Source: JAZKHT01 sp040385245 (GTDB lineage: Bacteria; Pseudomonadota; Alphaproteobacteria; Rhodobacterales; Rhodobacteraceae). Taken from it: DNA of 64,000 nt. Positions within the stretch are counted from its first letter, which is position 1; every line of letters begins with the position of its first letter. Below, piece by piece: positions 41,490 to 50,395 of this stretch. The notes beneath the pieces are model-generated. The model searched no databases, was not told where the DNA came from, and was given only the letters and a program-made list of their open reading frames with translations. The stretch is from assembly GCA_040385245.1 (NCBI GenBank), contig JAZKHT010000011.1, positions 62,001 through 126,000 of the forward strand. Direction: 5' to 3'. Made by a program: the position numbers and the translations under genes.

Positions 41490-42764
41490 ATGATCGACGC
41501 ATCCCTGATCGAGGCTGAAAACGCCGCCCGCGACACGGCGCTGGTCACAGATTACGACAGCTTGGGCGAACGGCTTGCCCGGCTTGGCATCGACATCGAC
41601 ACGGTGAAGGCGCGCGTCGCGGCCTATGGCGTGGCCGTGCCAAGTTGGGGCGTCGGCACCGGTGGCACGCGGTTCGCCCGCTTTCCGGGTGAGGGAGAGC
41701 CGCGCCATATCTTTGACAAGCTGGAAGATTGCGGCGTCATCCACACCCTGACCCGCGCCACGCCCACGGTGTCGCTGCATATCCCGTGGGACAAGGCCCC
41801 CGCCGCCGATCTGAACGACAAGGCGGCGGAACTGGGGCTGGGGTTCGATGCGATGAATTCCAACACCTTTCAGGATCAACCGGGGCAGACGCGCAGCTAC
41901 AAGTACGGGTCCCTGTCCAACGCGGATGCCGCCACGCGCCAGCAAGCCGTCGATCACAATCTGGAATGTATCGAGATCGGCCGCGCCCTTGGATCAAAGG
42001 CGCTGACGGTCTGGATCGGGGACGGGTCCAATTTTCCCGGCCAGACCGATTTCACCCGCCAGTTTGAACGCTATCTGGACGCGATGCGCGCGATTTACGC
42101 AGGCTTGCCCGATGACTGGCGATTGTTTTCCGAACACAAGATGTACGAACCCGCGTTCTATTCGACGGTCGTGCAGGACTGGGGTACCAACTATCTGATC
42201 GCGACACAACTGGGGCCAAAGGCGCAATGCCTTGTCGATCTGGGACACCACGCGCCGAACGTGAACATCGAGATGATCGTAGCGCGTCTGATCCAGTTCA
42301 AAAAGCTGGGCGGCTTTCATTTCAATGACAGCAAGTATGGCGATGACGATCTGGACACCGGCAGCATCGACCCGTACCGGCTGTTTCTGGTGTTCAACGA
42401 ACTGGTTGCCGCCGAAGGGGTCCCCGGATTCTCGCCCGCGCACATGCTGGATCAAAGCCATAATGTGACGGACCCGATCGAAAGCCTGATGGTTTCCGCG
42501 ACAGAGGTGCAGCGCGCCTATGCCGCAGCCCTGCTGGTGGATCGGGCGGCGCTGGCCGGGTATCAGGACGGCAACGATGCGCTGATGGCGACGGCTACGC
42601 TTAAGGCCGCTTTCCGCACGGATGTAGAGCCGATCCTTGCCATGGCGCGGCTGGAAAAGGGCGGGGCGATTGATCCCGTGGCCACATACCGCGCGGCCGG
42701 ATATCGGGCCCGCGTTGCCGCGATCAGGCCAAAGGTCAGTGGCGCGGGCGGGGGCATTGTCTGA
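41490..42764 (+). CDS. rhaI: L-rhamnose isomerase (RhaI type)
   Basis: A 424-residue metal-dependent isomerase, of the Pseudomonas/Rhizobium RhaI group, that converts L-rhamnose to L-rhamnulose. Expected residues are visible: WGVGTGGTRFARF, WIGDGSNFPGQ, FSEHKMYEPAFYSTVVQDWG and the metal/histidine region LVDLGHHAPN and FHFNDSKYGDDDLD. It follows rhaD by three bases. Together with RhaK and RhaD it completes the pathway. Confidence 0.94.
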   Translation: MIDASLIEAENAARDTALVTDYDSLGERLARLGIDIDTVKARVAAYGVAVPSWGVGTGGTRFARFPGEGEPRHIFDKLEDCGVIHTLTRATPTVSLHIPWDKAPAADLNDKAAELGLGFDAMNSNTFQDQPGQTRSYKYGSLSNADAATRQQAVDHNLECIEIGRALGSKALTVWIGDGSNFPGQTDFTRQFERYLDAMRAIYAGLPDDWRLFSEHKMYEPAFYSTVVQDWGTNYLIATQLGPKAQCLVDLGHHAPNVNIEMIVARLIQFKKLGGFHFNDSKYGDDDLDTGSIDPYRLFLVFNELVAAEGVPGFSPAHMLDQSHNVTDPIESLMVSATEVQRAYAAALLVDRAALAGYQDGNDALMATATLKAAFRTDVEPILAMARLEKGGAIDPVATYRAAGYRARVAAIRPKVSGAGGGIV

Positions 42765-42824
42765 CACCCTCGTCTGTCTGATGCGCGCGGTGTATAAGCC
42801 GCGCGCAATCAGGGGGCTGCCGAC

Positions 42825-43724
42825 GTGTTCAAACAACTTCTCAGCCGGGCAAAGATTTCAAAGATAGGCATCCGCACGGCGACCCCGCGCCCGGATCGCG
42901 CGGGCATCGCAATTGCGGCCACCGTCAAGAACGAGGCCGCGCATATCGGCGAGTGGGCGCGCTTTCATCATGCGGCAGGGGTGCGCCACTTCATCATCTA
43001 TGATGACGCCTGCACCGATGGCACGCCCGACATCCTGCGCGCCACATTGCCAGCGCAGGCGCTGACGATCATTCCATGGGCGCAGCGCCTGACCGATGCG
43101 CGCCTGTGGCGCGAGATGCACAATCAGGTGTTGGCCTATGCCCATGCCGCCAGCAACTTTGGTCCCGCCTATCGCTGGATGGCATTTATCGACGTGGATG
43201 AATTCCTGATCCCGGTCGCCACGGACAGTCTGGATCAGGCGTTGGCCCCGTTGGAGAACCTCACGAACCTGTCGTTGCCCTGGCATATGTTCGGGACATG
43301 CGGGCACCTCACCCCGCCGCAGGGCGGCATCCTGCGCAACTACCTGCACCGTGCGCGCGACCCGATGGGCGACGCGCCCGGTTTGCGCGCGTTCAAGTGC
43401 ATCGTCGATCCCTGTCGGCTGACGGCCCTGCGCGTGCATTCGATGGAAACCGACGGCAGCGCCCAGACGTGGAACGACCAAGGCATGCCGTTCACCCTGA
43501 CGGACAGGGACAAGCCGGGGTTTTATTCCGCAGGCCGCATCCAGTTGAACCACTACTACACCCGGTCAAAGGCCGAGCTTGAGGCAAAGATTACCCGCGG
43601 CCCCAACCTGCGCGGCAAAGCCGACCAATACCGCCGCAAGGTCTTGCGCACGGTTGACAGCATCGAGGCGGACACGACCGAAGACCTTCTGGCGCTGCGC
43701 TATCTTAACAGGATGGACCTGTAA
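42825..43724 (+). CDS. Glycosyltransferase family 92-like protein
   Basis: A 299-residue cytosolic protein of the GT92/DUF23 type. The diagnostic stretch is ATVKNEAAHIGEWARFHHAAGV with FIIYDDACTDGT, followed by a DVDEFLIPV metal-binding DxD motif and a C-terminal HYYTRSKAELEAK segment. Such enzymes transfer galactose or related sugars in glycan synthesis; acceptor unknown. The start is a GTG with AGGGGG about nine bases upstream. It abuts a convergent glycosyltransferase gene with no spacer. Confidence 0.85.
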   Translation: MFKQLLSRAKISKIGIRTATPRPDRAGIAIAATVKNEAAHIGEWARFHHAAGVRHFIIYDDACTDGTPDILRATLPAQALTIIPWAQRLTDARLWREMHNQVLAYAHAASNFGPAYRWMAFIDVDEFLIPVATDSLDQALAPLENLTNLSLPWHMFGTCGHLTPPQGGILRNYLHRARDPMGDAPGLRAFKCIVDPCRLTALRVHSMETDGSAQTWNDQGMPFTLTDRDKPGFYSAGRIQLNHYYTRSKAELEAKITRGPNLRGKADQYRRKVLRTVDSIEADTTEDLLALRYLNRMDL

Positions 43725-44531
43725 TCACTCACGCCACATCTGTTCAACCCACTTCGTGGGCTTCAGATAGTGTCGCAGATGCCGCAAAATCCCGCCCTTG
43801 CGATCGGGGGCAAAGGCCGCGCGGATATGGCCTGCCGGAGACGTCACCTGTGATTTGGCGTTGCGGCGCCCCATGATCGCGTCGGGTGGGTTCAGCCCAC
43901 CCGGAAAGATCACGACCTTGGTGTTTGCAGGCAGTTTGGGTTGCAGGAAAAAGTTCAGCGGAAACACCCGTGTGCAATGCCAGCGAAACACCGCAACCCA
44001 ACCGCGCGGCCAGAAGGTGATGCCACCGGGCGTGCGACGGGTAACGAAGCGCTGTTCGAACACATAGGTTTCGGCAACCTTTTGCGGATCGGCCAGAAAC
44101 TCTGTCCGCAAGGGTTCCAGTTTTCCGACCGGAAAGCGGTACAGCGAGGTTTGGCCAAGCCGTTCGAACGGGGTGTTCGGGTTGCGCGTCAGGATCACGT
44201 CGTCAGGGCTACCGTGATCAAAGAAGCCGTCGATGTTACCGGTGATGACCAGATCAAGGTCCATAAACAGCACCGGGCCCGACAGTCCGCCCAGATCGGC
44301 CCGCCACAGGCGCGACTTGCCCCATATGCCCTGACGGACCTTTGGCATGTCGCAGCCAAGATCGGGCAGGGGCAGGCATGTCACCTCGGGGCGGACACCG
44401 GCGGGATCGTCGGTGAAGCAGTAAAAGGCAAACGGTGGCGTCACATTGCGCGACGCCATGCCATACAGCCGGTTGACATAATCTGCCCCGTACTTCGTGC
44501 CCCAACGGATGCAGATGATCTGCTTTGTCAT
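43725..44531 (-). CDS. Putative glycosyltransferase
   Basis: A 268-residue protein with the layout of a GT-A nucleotide-sugar transferase: N-terminal strand and loop (IICIRWGTKYGADYVNRLYGM), CFTDDPAGV, a DxD motif (LFMDLDLVITG) and later WVAVFRWHC. No membrane helix is visible. It resembles hypothetical glycosyltransferases from roseobacters; its sugar and acceptor are unknown. The ATG at 44531 is chosen because the extension upstream does not resemble the family. Next to GT92 and sulfotransferase genes it probably belongs to a surface-glycan locus. Confidence 0.72.
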   Translation of the reverse strand: MTKQIICIRWGTKYGADYVNRLYGMASRNVTPPFAFYCFTDDPAGVRPEVTCLPLPDLGCDMPKVRQGIWGKSRLWRADLGGLSGPVLFMDLDLVITGNIDGFFDHGSPDDVILTRNPNTPFERLGQTSLYRFPVGKLEPLRTEFLADPQKVAETYVFEQRFVTRRTPGGITFWPRGWVAVFRWHCTRVFPLNFFLQPKLPANTKVVIFPGGLNPPDAIMGRRNAKSQVTSPAGHIRAAFAPDRKGGILRHLRHYLKPTKWVEQMWRE

Positions 44532-44656
44532 GCCAAACGGCCCTTTGCAGCCACTTTGAGGGAAGGCGGTAGGTAGGGCTTTCCGATTGGTCATGCAAGC
44601 GGAGCGGGGGCATCTGCGCGCTGGACGACTGCCGGTAAGCGCACAGTCGCCGTTGT

Positions 44657-45418
44657 TCAGAACGTATAGCCGAACGCCGCAGCCTCTTTTGCGTAAAGCG
44701 TGCCTATGATGGATGCCATCTCGGGGCTGTACATTTCGTGGTATCCTTTGCGGGCATAGGCCTTGCGCGTGCCGGTTTTCGACCTGGGAAGCCACCCGTC
44801 CCACGCCAGTCCGATCCTTTGCGTGACGTCTTTCAGCCCGGCCATCAGATCTTCATAGCGGATGACATGGTCCGCCGCGATCCGGTCATCCACGGTGTAA
44901 AGGGGCCAGTTGTCGTGAAACTCCAGCGGGACAATGCCGTTTAGGCTGTCGCCGGCCATCAGTGCGCGGACATAGGTGTCGAACCGTGGGGGGTCGGCTA
45001 TGCCTTTGATCCGCCAAAAGTAATCCGACACCGTCTTGTCCCACGGGTTCCTAACCACACAGAATTTGGTGTAATTTTCCCATGCGTCGGGGAAAGTCGC
45101 CGCCACCTTGGCAGCAGGCGCATGGGGTGGCTTGCGGCCAAGGTGCGGGCGATAGGCGTGATCGATGGAGCGGGCGACAACGCGACCATAAATCTTACGT
45201 CCCATCAGGCGTGCGACCGGCAAAAGGTGAAAAGCCATCGCGTTCGCCTCTGTCACCACCCGCGTCGTAAGGGGGATGCTTTCGCCGACCGTTTCGGGAA
45301 TGGCGCTGATTTGCAGGTCATCCGGGCCAAGATACCGGGACAGCGACACCGCAACAGAGCTGCCCGCTGTCTTGCGATTGTGCAAGAAGATGAAGCGATG
45401 CCTGTGGCTTATGATCAT
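44657..45418 (-). CDS. Sulfotransferase-family protein
   Basis: A 253-residue protein with the PAPS-binding 5'-phosphosulfate loop (IFLHNRKTAGSSVAVSL) and the 3'-phosphate motif (FCVVRNPWDKTVSDYFW) of the Sulfotransfer_2 family. It would transfer sulfate from PAPS to a carbohydrate, most plausibly in an extracellular polysaccharide (inference). The ATG at 45418 gives a start right at the first strand; a TTG one codon earlier is possible. It lies 25 bases after a second sulfotransferase-like gene on the same strand. Confidence 0.88.
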   Translation of the reverse strand: MIISHRHRFIFLHNRKTAGSSVAVSLSRYLGPDDLQISAIPETVGESIPLTTRVVTEANAMAFHLLPVARLMGRKIYGRVVARSIDHAYRPHLGRKPPHAPAAKVAATFPDAWENYTKFCVVRNPWDKTVSDYFWRIKGIADPPRFDTYVRALMAGDSLNGIVPLEFHDNWPLYTVDDRIAADHVIRYEDLMAGLKDVTQRIGLAWDGWLPRSKTGTRKAYARKGYHEMYSPEMASIIGTLYAKEAAAFGYTF

Positions 45419-45443
45419 CAACCACTCCGTTCGGGATGCTGGT

Positions 45444-46136
45444 TCAGCGGTTGAATCGGGGCCGTACGTGTGCTGCGAATGCTTTCACGGCGCGAAGTAC
45501 ACGGCTGGTCCGCACCCCCCGGGTACGGCCTATGTCGAGAAAATGGGCGGGGTTCAGGTTCCACGCGGGCAGGGCTGTTGCCAAAGTCGCAGCGTCGTCC
45601 TGGTCCAGATTGAATTCGATGTACTGCGCCGGGAAATCCGCCATGACTTGCCGGACCGCAGCAATATGGGCATCCCATTCCGCGCGCCATTCGGCCTTCA
45701 GCGCGTCGATGGATGTCAGACCGCGCGCCTTGATTTCCCGTTTCGCAAATTCCCCATGGCCGTGCTTCAACCGTGACCTGATCCACTGTTCGCGGTCCCG
45801 CAGGTTCAGCAGCAGAATGGTATCGGGGTAGTCGCGCAGGATTTCCCGAAAGGCAAAGGCGCCGTCAAAGGTGCCGGTCTTTGTGCTGAAGATCAGATCG
45901 CAGTAGAAATCGTAATCTTCAACGCTGTCGAAGACCTTGCGCCCTGCGGACAGATTGGCCTGCATGATCTGCCCGATCTTGCGCGGTACTGGCCAGCGGT
46001 CGCGCACCTTGTGGTGGATGACTCGGTGACCGGCTTTACGGAACAGATCAGCAAAGGACCGGGTGCCGCATTTGTTGAAGCCAACAGCCACGACGCGGGG
46101 CAATGGTCGGGCTGGCATGTCTGTTTGCACGGTCAT
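45444..46136 (-). CDS. Sulfotransferase-like P-loop protein
   Basis: A 230-residue protein with an N-terminal nucleotide loop (VVAVGFNKCGTRSFADLF) typical of the Sulfotransfer_4-type group and a central LLLNLRDREQWIRSRLKHG with the arginine/serine that binds the 3'-phosphate of PAPS. Its acceptor is unknown. Being in one unit with the other sulfotransferase, just upstream of it, suggests both modify the same product. The ATG at 46136 is preferred over an upstream in-frame start. Confidence 0.78.
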   Translation of the reverse strand: MTVQTDMPARPLPRVVAVGFNKCGTRSFADLFRKAGHRVIHHKVRDRWPVPRKIGQIMQANLSAGRKVFDSVEDYDFYCDLIFSTKTGTFDGAFAFREILRDYPDTILLLNLRDREQWIRSRLKHGHGEFAKREIKARGLTSIDALKAEWRAEWDAHIAAVRQVMADFPAQYIEFNLDQDDAATLATALPAWNLNPAHFLDIGRTRGVRTSRVLRAVKAFAAHVRPRFNR

Positions 46137-46338
46137 CTGTGGTTTGGTCCTGCAAAGCCTTTGACCGAATGAACGCGTCAAGCATCAAGGGCGATGTAAT
46201 CGCCGTTTCCTCCGAAACGTTAACCTTCGTAAATGAATTAGCGGAGTGTGCCAACTGTCGAAACCCCTAATCCCGAAAACACATGCGTGTTGACAGCCAA
46301 GGCTGGCCATCCGCGCCAAGACTTGCGAAAACAATCGG

Positions 46339-47658
46339 ATGCCGACGATTACCGCCTTGCAGGATTTGACCCGCCCACCCCGCCCTGCGCGGTCGGTGTT
46401 GCTGGGGCTGTATCTGGCACTGACATTTCTGGGTGCGGGGATCGGGCGTCTGCTGCTGTGGCAACGTTTGAAAGCCGGGAAAGAAGATCAAAACCGCTGG
46501 CGCGAAAAACTGGGGCAAACCGATGTGCCACGCCCCGACGGGCGGCTGATCTGGGTTCACGCCGTCAGTGTGGGCGAGGGGCTGTCGGTCTTGCCGCTGC
46601 TGTCCGCCTTGACGGCCGTGCCGGGAGTGACGGTTCTGTTGACCTGCACCACCGTCACCTCGGCCCGTCTTTTGGCGGATCGGGTGCCGCAGGGTTGCAT
46701 CCTGCAATTCCTGCCGCTGGATCTGGGCCCCGCTGTGCGACGGTTTCTGGATCATTGGCGGCCCGACTGTGCGGTGTTCATTGAAAGCGAACTTTGGCCG
46801 CGCTTGATCCATGACACCTATCGCCGCGCCATTCCGCTGCTGCTGGTCAATGCCCGGATGTCGGATCGATCCGCCGACCGCTGGCAGCGGTTTCCGCGAC
46901 TTGCGCGCGCGTTGCTGGGGCGGTTCACGGTGATCACGGCACCGGATGCACATGTGGCGGAAAAGCTGGTGCGGTTGGGGGCGGTGGCACAACGGGTGCG
47001 GGTGGTGGGGTCGCTGAAAAGCGGGCTGACACGCTTGCCCGTCGATGCGGCGGAACTGGCGGCATTGCGGGCTGCCTTTGGCTCGCGCCCGCTTTGGCTG
47101 GCCGCCTCTACCCACCCGGGCGAGGAGGACATTGTCCTGCGCGCCCACGGTCTGGCACGGGCGGCGATCCCTGATCTATGCCTGATCCTTGCGCCCCGTC
47201 ATCCCGCGCGGGGGGACGAGGTGGCAGCCCTTTGCGCCGGAATGATCATCGCGCGCCGGTCAGCGCGCCACATGCCCAACGCGGCAACCGATGTTTTTCT
47301 GGCCGACACGCTGGGCGAGATGGGTCTTTGGTTCGACCTTGCACCTGTGACGCTGGTTGGCGGGTCGCTTGTGCCGATCGGGGGGCACAACGCCTATGAA
47401 CCTGCGATCCATGCCTCTGCCATTCTGTACGGGCCGTTTGTCGAGAATTTCGCCGACCTTTATGCCCGGCTTGGTGCGGCAGGTGCCGCTGTTCAGGTGA
47501 CATCAGCCGAAAGCATCGCGCAGGCGCTGATCCGGTTACAGGATGGGGCCGCGCGGGCAACGCTGACGGGGGCCGCGACGGCGGTGATCGGGCAAGAGGA
47601 TGACCCCACCGACATGACCGCGCGTTTGATCCTGTCCGTGGCGTCAGTCACGTCCTGA
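46339..47658 (+). CDS. waaA: 3-deoxy-D-manno-octulosonic acid (Kdo) transferase
   Basis: Transfers Kdo from CMP-Kdo to lipid A precursor at the inner membrane. The 439-residue product has an N-terminal hydrophobic anchor (VLLGLYLALTFLGAGIGRLLL), the HAVSVGE motif, the IESELWP segment and the C-terminal donor-binding motif GGSLVPIGGHNAYEPA. Compared with E. coli WaaA (425 aa) the length is normal. It is transcribed away from the sulfotransferase genes and shares a 200-bp spacer with them. Confidence 0.93.
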   Translation: MPTITALQDLTRPPRPARSVLLGLYLALTFLGAGIGRLLLWQRLKAGKEDQNRWREKLGQTDVPRPDGRLIWVHAVSVGEGLSVLPLLSALTAVPGVTVLLTCTTVTSARLLADRVPQGCILQFLPLDLGPAVRRFLDHWRPDCAVFIESELWPRLIHDTYRRAIPLLLVNARMSDRSADRWQRFPRLARALLGRFTVITAPDAHVAEKLVRLGAVAQRVRVVGSLKSGLTRLPVDAAELAALRAAFGSRPLWLAASTHPGEEDIVLRAHGLARAAIPDLCLILAPRHPARGDEVAALCAGMIIARRSARHMPNAATDVFLADTLGEMGLWFDLAPVTLVGGSLVPIGGHNAYEPAIHASAILYGPFVENFADLYARLGAAGAAVQVTSAESIAQALIRLQDGAARATLTGAATAVIGQEDDPTDMTARLILSVASVTS

Positions 47659-47783
47659 AGCGCGGTCTTGCGCGGCATGCGGATGGTCGCTTTCATTCCA
47701 TCGGTGGCGTCGATTCCAGACGATTATGCTGCACAGCGGCATTGCCCGCACCGCGCGTCCACCCCGAACGTCTGGAACATCCG

Positions 47784-49016
47784 ATGCTGACCGATTCCGC
47801 CCTGTTGACACAGTTGTTGTCCCGTAAGCCCGGCACCTCGTTGCCACAGGATTTCTACTGCGCGACCGAGGCGCACGAGGCCGACCTGCGTCATATCTGG
47901 ACAAAGGAATGGATCTTTGCCGTATCGGCGCCGGCCATCCCAAAGGCGGGGAATTATGTGACGCTGCAGATCGGCACCTATCCGGTTGTCGTGGTGCGCG
48001 GGGCGGATGGTCAGGTGCGCGCCTTTCACAATTCGTGCCGCCACCGTGGCAGCCGCATCTGTTCAAAGGCGTCAGGCAGCGCGCCGAAACTGGTGTGCCC
48101 CTATCATCAGTGGACTTACGAACTGGACGGTCGCCTGCTCTGGGCGCGGGACATGGGACCGGATTTCCAGCCCGCGCACCATGGGCTGAAGCCGGTTCAT
48201 TGCGCCATTGCCGCCGGGATGGTGTTCATCTGTCTGGCAGAACACGCCCCCGATTTCGCGGCCGTGAAAGCACAGGCTGATCGGTACTCCGCCCCCCACA
48301 AGCTGGAAGATCTGAAGGTGGCGCATCAGTCCACCATCATCGAAAAGGGCAACTGGAAGCTGGTGCTCGAAAACAACCGCGAATGTTATCATTGCGCCGG
48401 TCAGCACCCGGCGCTGTGCCGCACGTTCAACGATGACCCGAACCTTGTGGGCGGCGATGACAGCCTGACCTCGCCCGTAGGTGCCGCGCATGTGGCGCGC
48501 TGCGAAACCGCGGGATTGCCATCGAAATACCTGATCGACGCGTCCGAACAGTGGCGTCTGGTGCGCATCCCGTTCGTAGCCGATGCCGTCAGCTACACCA
48601 TGGATGGCAAGGCGGCAGCGCCGCTTATCCCTGGAATGCCCTTTGCCAATGCGGGCAGCCTGCTGTTCTTTTACTATCCCAACACCTGGAACCATTTTCT
48701 GTCCGACCACGTCCTGAACTTTCGCGTTCTTCCCGTCAGCGCGACCGAGACAGAGGTGCAAACGACATGGCTTGTCCACAAGGACGCGGTCGAGGGGCGT
48801 GATTACGACCTGACCCGTCTGACCGAAGTCTGGGAAGCGACGAACGATGAAGACCGCCGCGTGGTCGAGGAAAACCAGATCGGCATCACCTCGCCCGCCT
48901 ATGCGCCGGGACCCTATTCGCCGATGCAGGAAAGCGGTGTGATCCAGTTCATCGACTGGTATGCCCGTTGCCTGACCCGGGCCATGACCGGCCAGACGCT
49001 GATCGCGGCGGAATAG
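47784..49016 (+). CDS. gbcA: Rieske-type glycine betaine monooxygenase, oxygenase subunit
   Basis: A 410-residue aromatic-ring-hydroxylase-type oxygenase. The Rieske 2Fe-2S motif is complete (CRHRGSRIC...CPYHQW), followed by the mononuclear-iron region (GNWKLVLENNRECYHCAGQHP). The latter is typical of GbcA, which demethylates glycine betaine to dimethylglycine; stachydrine demethylase is a close alternative. Its reductase partner follows after four bases. The ATG at 47784 begins the conserved sequence. Confidence 0.86.
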   Translation: MLTDSALLTQLLSRKPGTSLPQDFYCATEAHEADLRHIWTKEWIFAVSAPAIPKAGNYVTLQIGTYPVVVVRGADGQVRAFHNSCRHRGSRICSKASGSAPKLVCPYHQWTYELDGRLLWARDMGPDFQPAHHGLKPVHCAIAAGMVFICLAEHAPDFAAVKAQADRYSAPHKLEDLKVAHQSTIIEKGNWKLVLENNRECYHCAGQHPALCRTFNDDPNLVGGDDSLTSPVGAAHVARCETAGLPSKYLIDASEQWRLVRIPFVADAVSYTMDGKAAAPLIPGMPFANAGSLLFFYYPNTWNHFLSDHVLNFRVLPVSATETEVQTTWLVHKDAVEGRDYDLTRLTEVWEATNDEDRRVVEENQIGITSPAYAPGPYSPMQESGVIQFIDWYARCLTRAMTGQTLIAAE

Positions 49017-49020
49017 TCCG

Positions 49021-50094
49021 ATGATCCCGATGCCGCGCGAGACGACGCCGCTTTGGTCGGATGACGAGCCGCTGGAATGCGTCATGGTCGTGCCCGAGAC
49101 GCCCGAAGTCAAAACCTTCGTCTTTCGTCCGCCGTCGGGGGCCACGTTCCTGTATCGGGCCGGGCAGTTTCTGACACTGGAACTGCCGGTGCCCGGCGGC
49201 GCGGTGCATCGCACCTACACCATTTCGTCTGCACCGACGTCGAACGTCTATATCGCCGTTACCGTCAAGGTGCAGCCGGGCAGCGTGGGCGGGGCATGGA
49301 TGTATCATCACTTGCGCCCGGGTATGCGGATCAAGGCGCGCGGGCCGTCGGGCGTGTTCCACCTGCCGCGCCAGCCGGACGGAAAGTATCTGTTCATCAG
49401 CGCGGGTTCGGGCATCACACCGATGATGTCGATGGCGCAGTTCCTGTTCGAACGCGGCGAAGAGCCAGACATCAGTTTCGTCACCTGCGCGAAAACCCCG
49501 TCCACCCTGATCTTTCGCAAGAAGCTGGAGTATATGGCCAGCCGTGTGCAGGGGTTGAAGCTGCATTTTGTCGTCGGCCGGGATGAACCGTATGAGGTGT
49601 GGACCGGTTACCGTGGCCGCTTCAACCAGTTGATGCTGGGCCTGACCACACCGGATTATCTGGACCGGGACGTGTATTGCTGCGGCCCTGACAGCTTTAT
49701 GAAATCGGTGCGGGAAACGCTGGTCAGCCTTGGCTATGACATGGCGCGCTATCATCAGGAAAGCTTTGGCGCACCGGTCGAGCGGGTCGAAGATGTGGTC
49801 GTGCCGGTCGATGCGGCCCCGGCACCTGCGTCGGCGGCTGAATTGATCTTTGCTCTGTCGGGCCGGTCTGCGCCCTGTACCGAAGGCGATACCGTGCTGA
49901 AGGTTGCCAAGGCCAGCGGGCTGAACATTCCGTCGGGCTGCAACTTTGGCCTGTGTGGCACCTGCAAGGTTCAGAAACTGTCGGGCGAAGTGCATATGGT
50001 GCACAACGGCGGGATCACTGATGAAGAAATTGCGGGCGGCATGATCCTTGCCTGCTGCGCCCATCCCATGGGCCGGGTGGAGGTTGCGATCTGA
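49021..50094 (+). CDS. gbcB: Ferredoxin reductase subunit of the betaine monooxygenase
   Basis: A 357-residue NAD(P)H-dependent reductase. The N-terminal FAD domain has RTYTISSAP; the NAD domain has SAGSGITPMMSMAQ and DVYCCGPDSFM. A C-terminal plant-type 2Fe-2S ferredoxin (CNFGLCGTCK...CCAHP) completes the chain to the Rieske oxygenase. The order oxygenase-reductase matches the GbcA/GbcB pair. A strong inverted repeat lies 25 bp after the stop codon. Confidence 0.9.
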   Translation: MIPMPRETTPLWSDDEPLECVMVVPETPEVKTFVFRPPSGATFLYRAGQFLTLELPVPGGAVHRTYTISSAPTSNVYIAVTVKVQPGSVGGAWMYHHLRPGMRIKARGPSGVFHLPRQPDGKYLFISAGSGITPMMSMAQFLFERGEEPDISFVTCAKTPSTLIFRKKLEYMASRVQGLKLHFVVGRDEPYEVWTGYRGRFNQLMLGLTTPDYLDRDVYCCGPDSFMKSVRETLVSLGYDMARYHQESFGAPVERVEDVVVPVDAAPAPASAAELIFALSGRSAPCTEGDTVLKVAKASGLNIPSGCNFGLCGTCKVQKLSGEVHMVHNGGITDEEIAGGMILACCAHPMGRVEVAI

Positions 50095-50395
50095 CCTTTC
50101 GACCGGCTGCTGTCCAATCCCGTGGGCAAGTTCGTACCTTGCCCGTGGGTGAAACAGCCGTAACCACCAAGCTGCAGGTCCGCGCCAGAGCGTGGACACG
50201 CGCGGGCGGTCCGATCTGATCACGCAGCGCGGTGCAGTCGTCTTGTCCCCGATCAAGTGACAGAACGCTTGAAACGAAGCGCAGTTTTCCTTAGCCGTTA
50301 ATAATAATTGACGGATCACCGGTCACCGGTGCCGCGTCAGCACAAGGCGGGCGGCATTGACCACCTTGCCACCAGAACGGGAAGGATGGCAAAAG
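50095..50395. other. Intergenic region between gbcB and the ligand-gated channel
   Basis: Roughly 300 bp without a convincing gene. It contains the gbcB-proximal hairpin, then an AT-rich patch around 50290-50310 (TTAGCCGTTAATAATAATTGAC) and a near-palindrome with two CACCGGT copies at about 50318-50332. These lie within 110 bp of the channel start and could be its promoter and operator; I cannot define the hexamers. Confidence 0.4.
50119..50149 (+). terminator. Hairpin downstream of gbcB
   Basis: A 12-bp stem (CCCGTGGGCAAG / CTTGCCCGTGGG, with two G-T pairs) encloses the 7-base loop TTCGTAC. It begins 25 bases after the gbcB stop. No T-run follows, so it may act as a weak or Rho-assisted terminator or as an mRNA-stabilising end. 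Confidence 0.5.
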
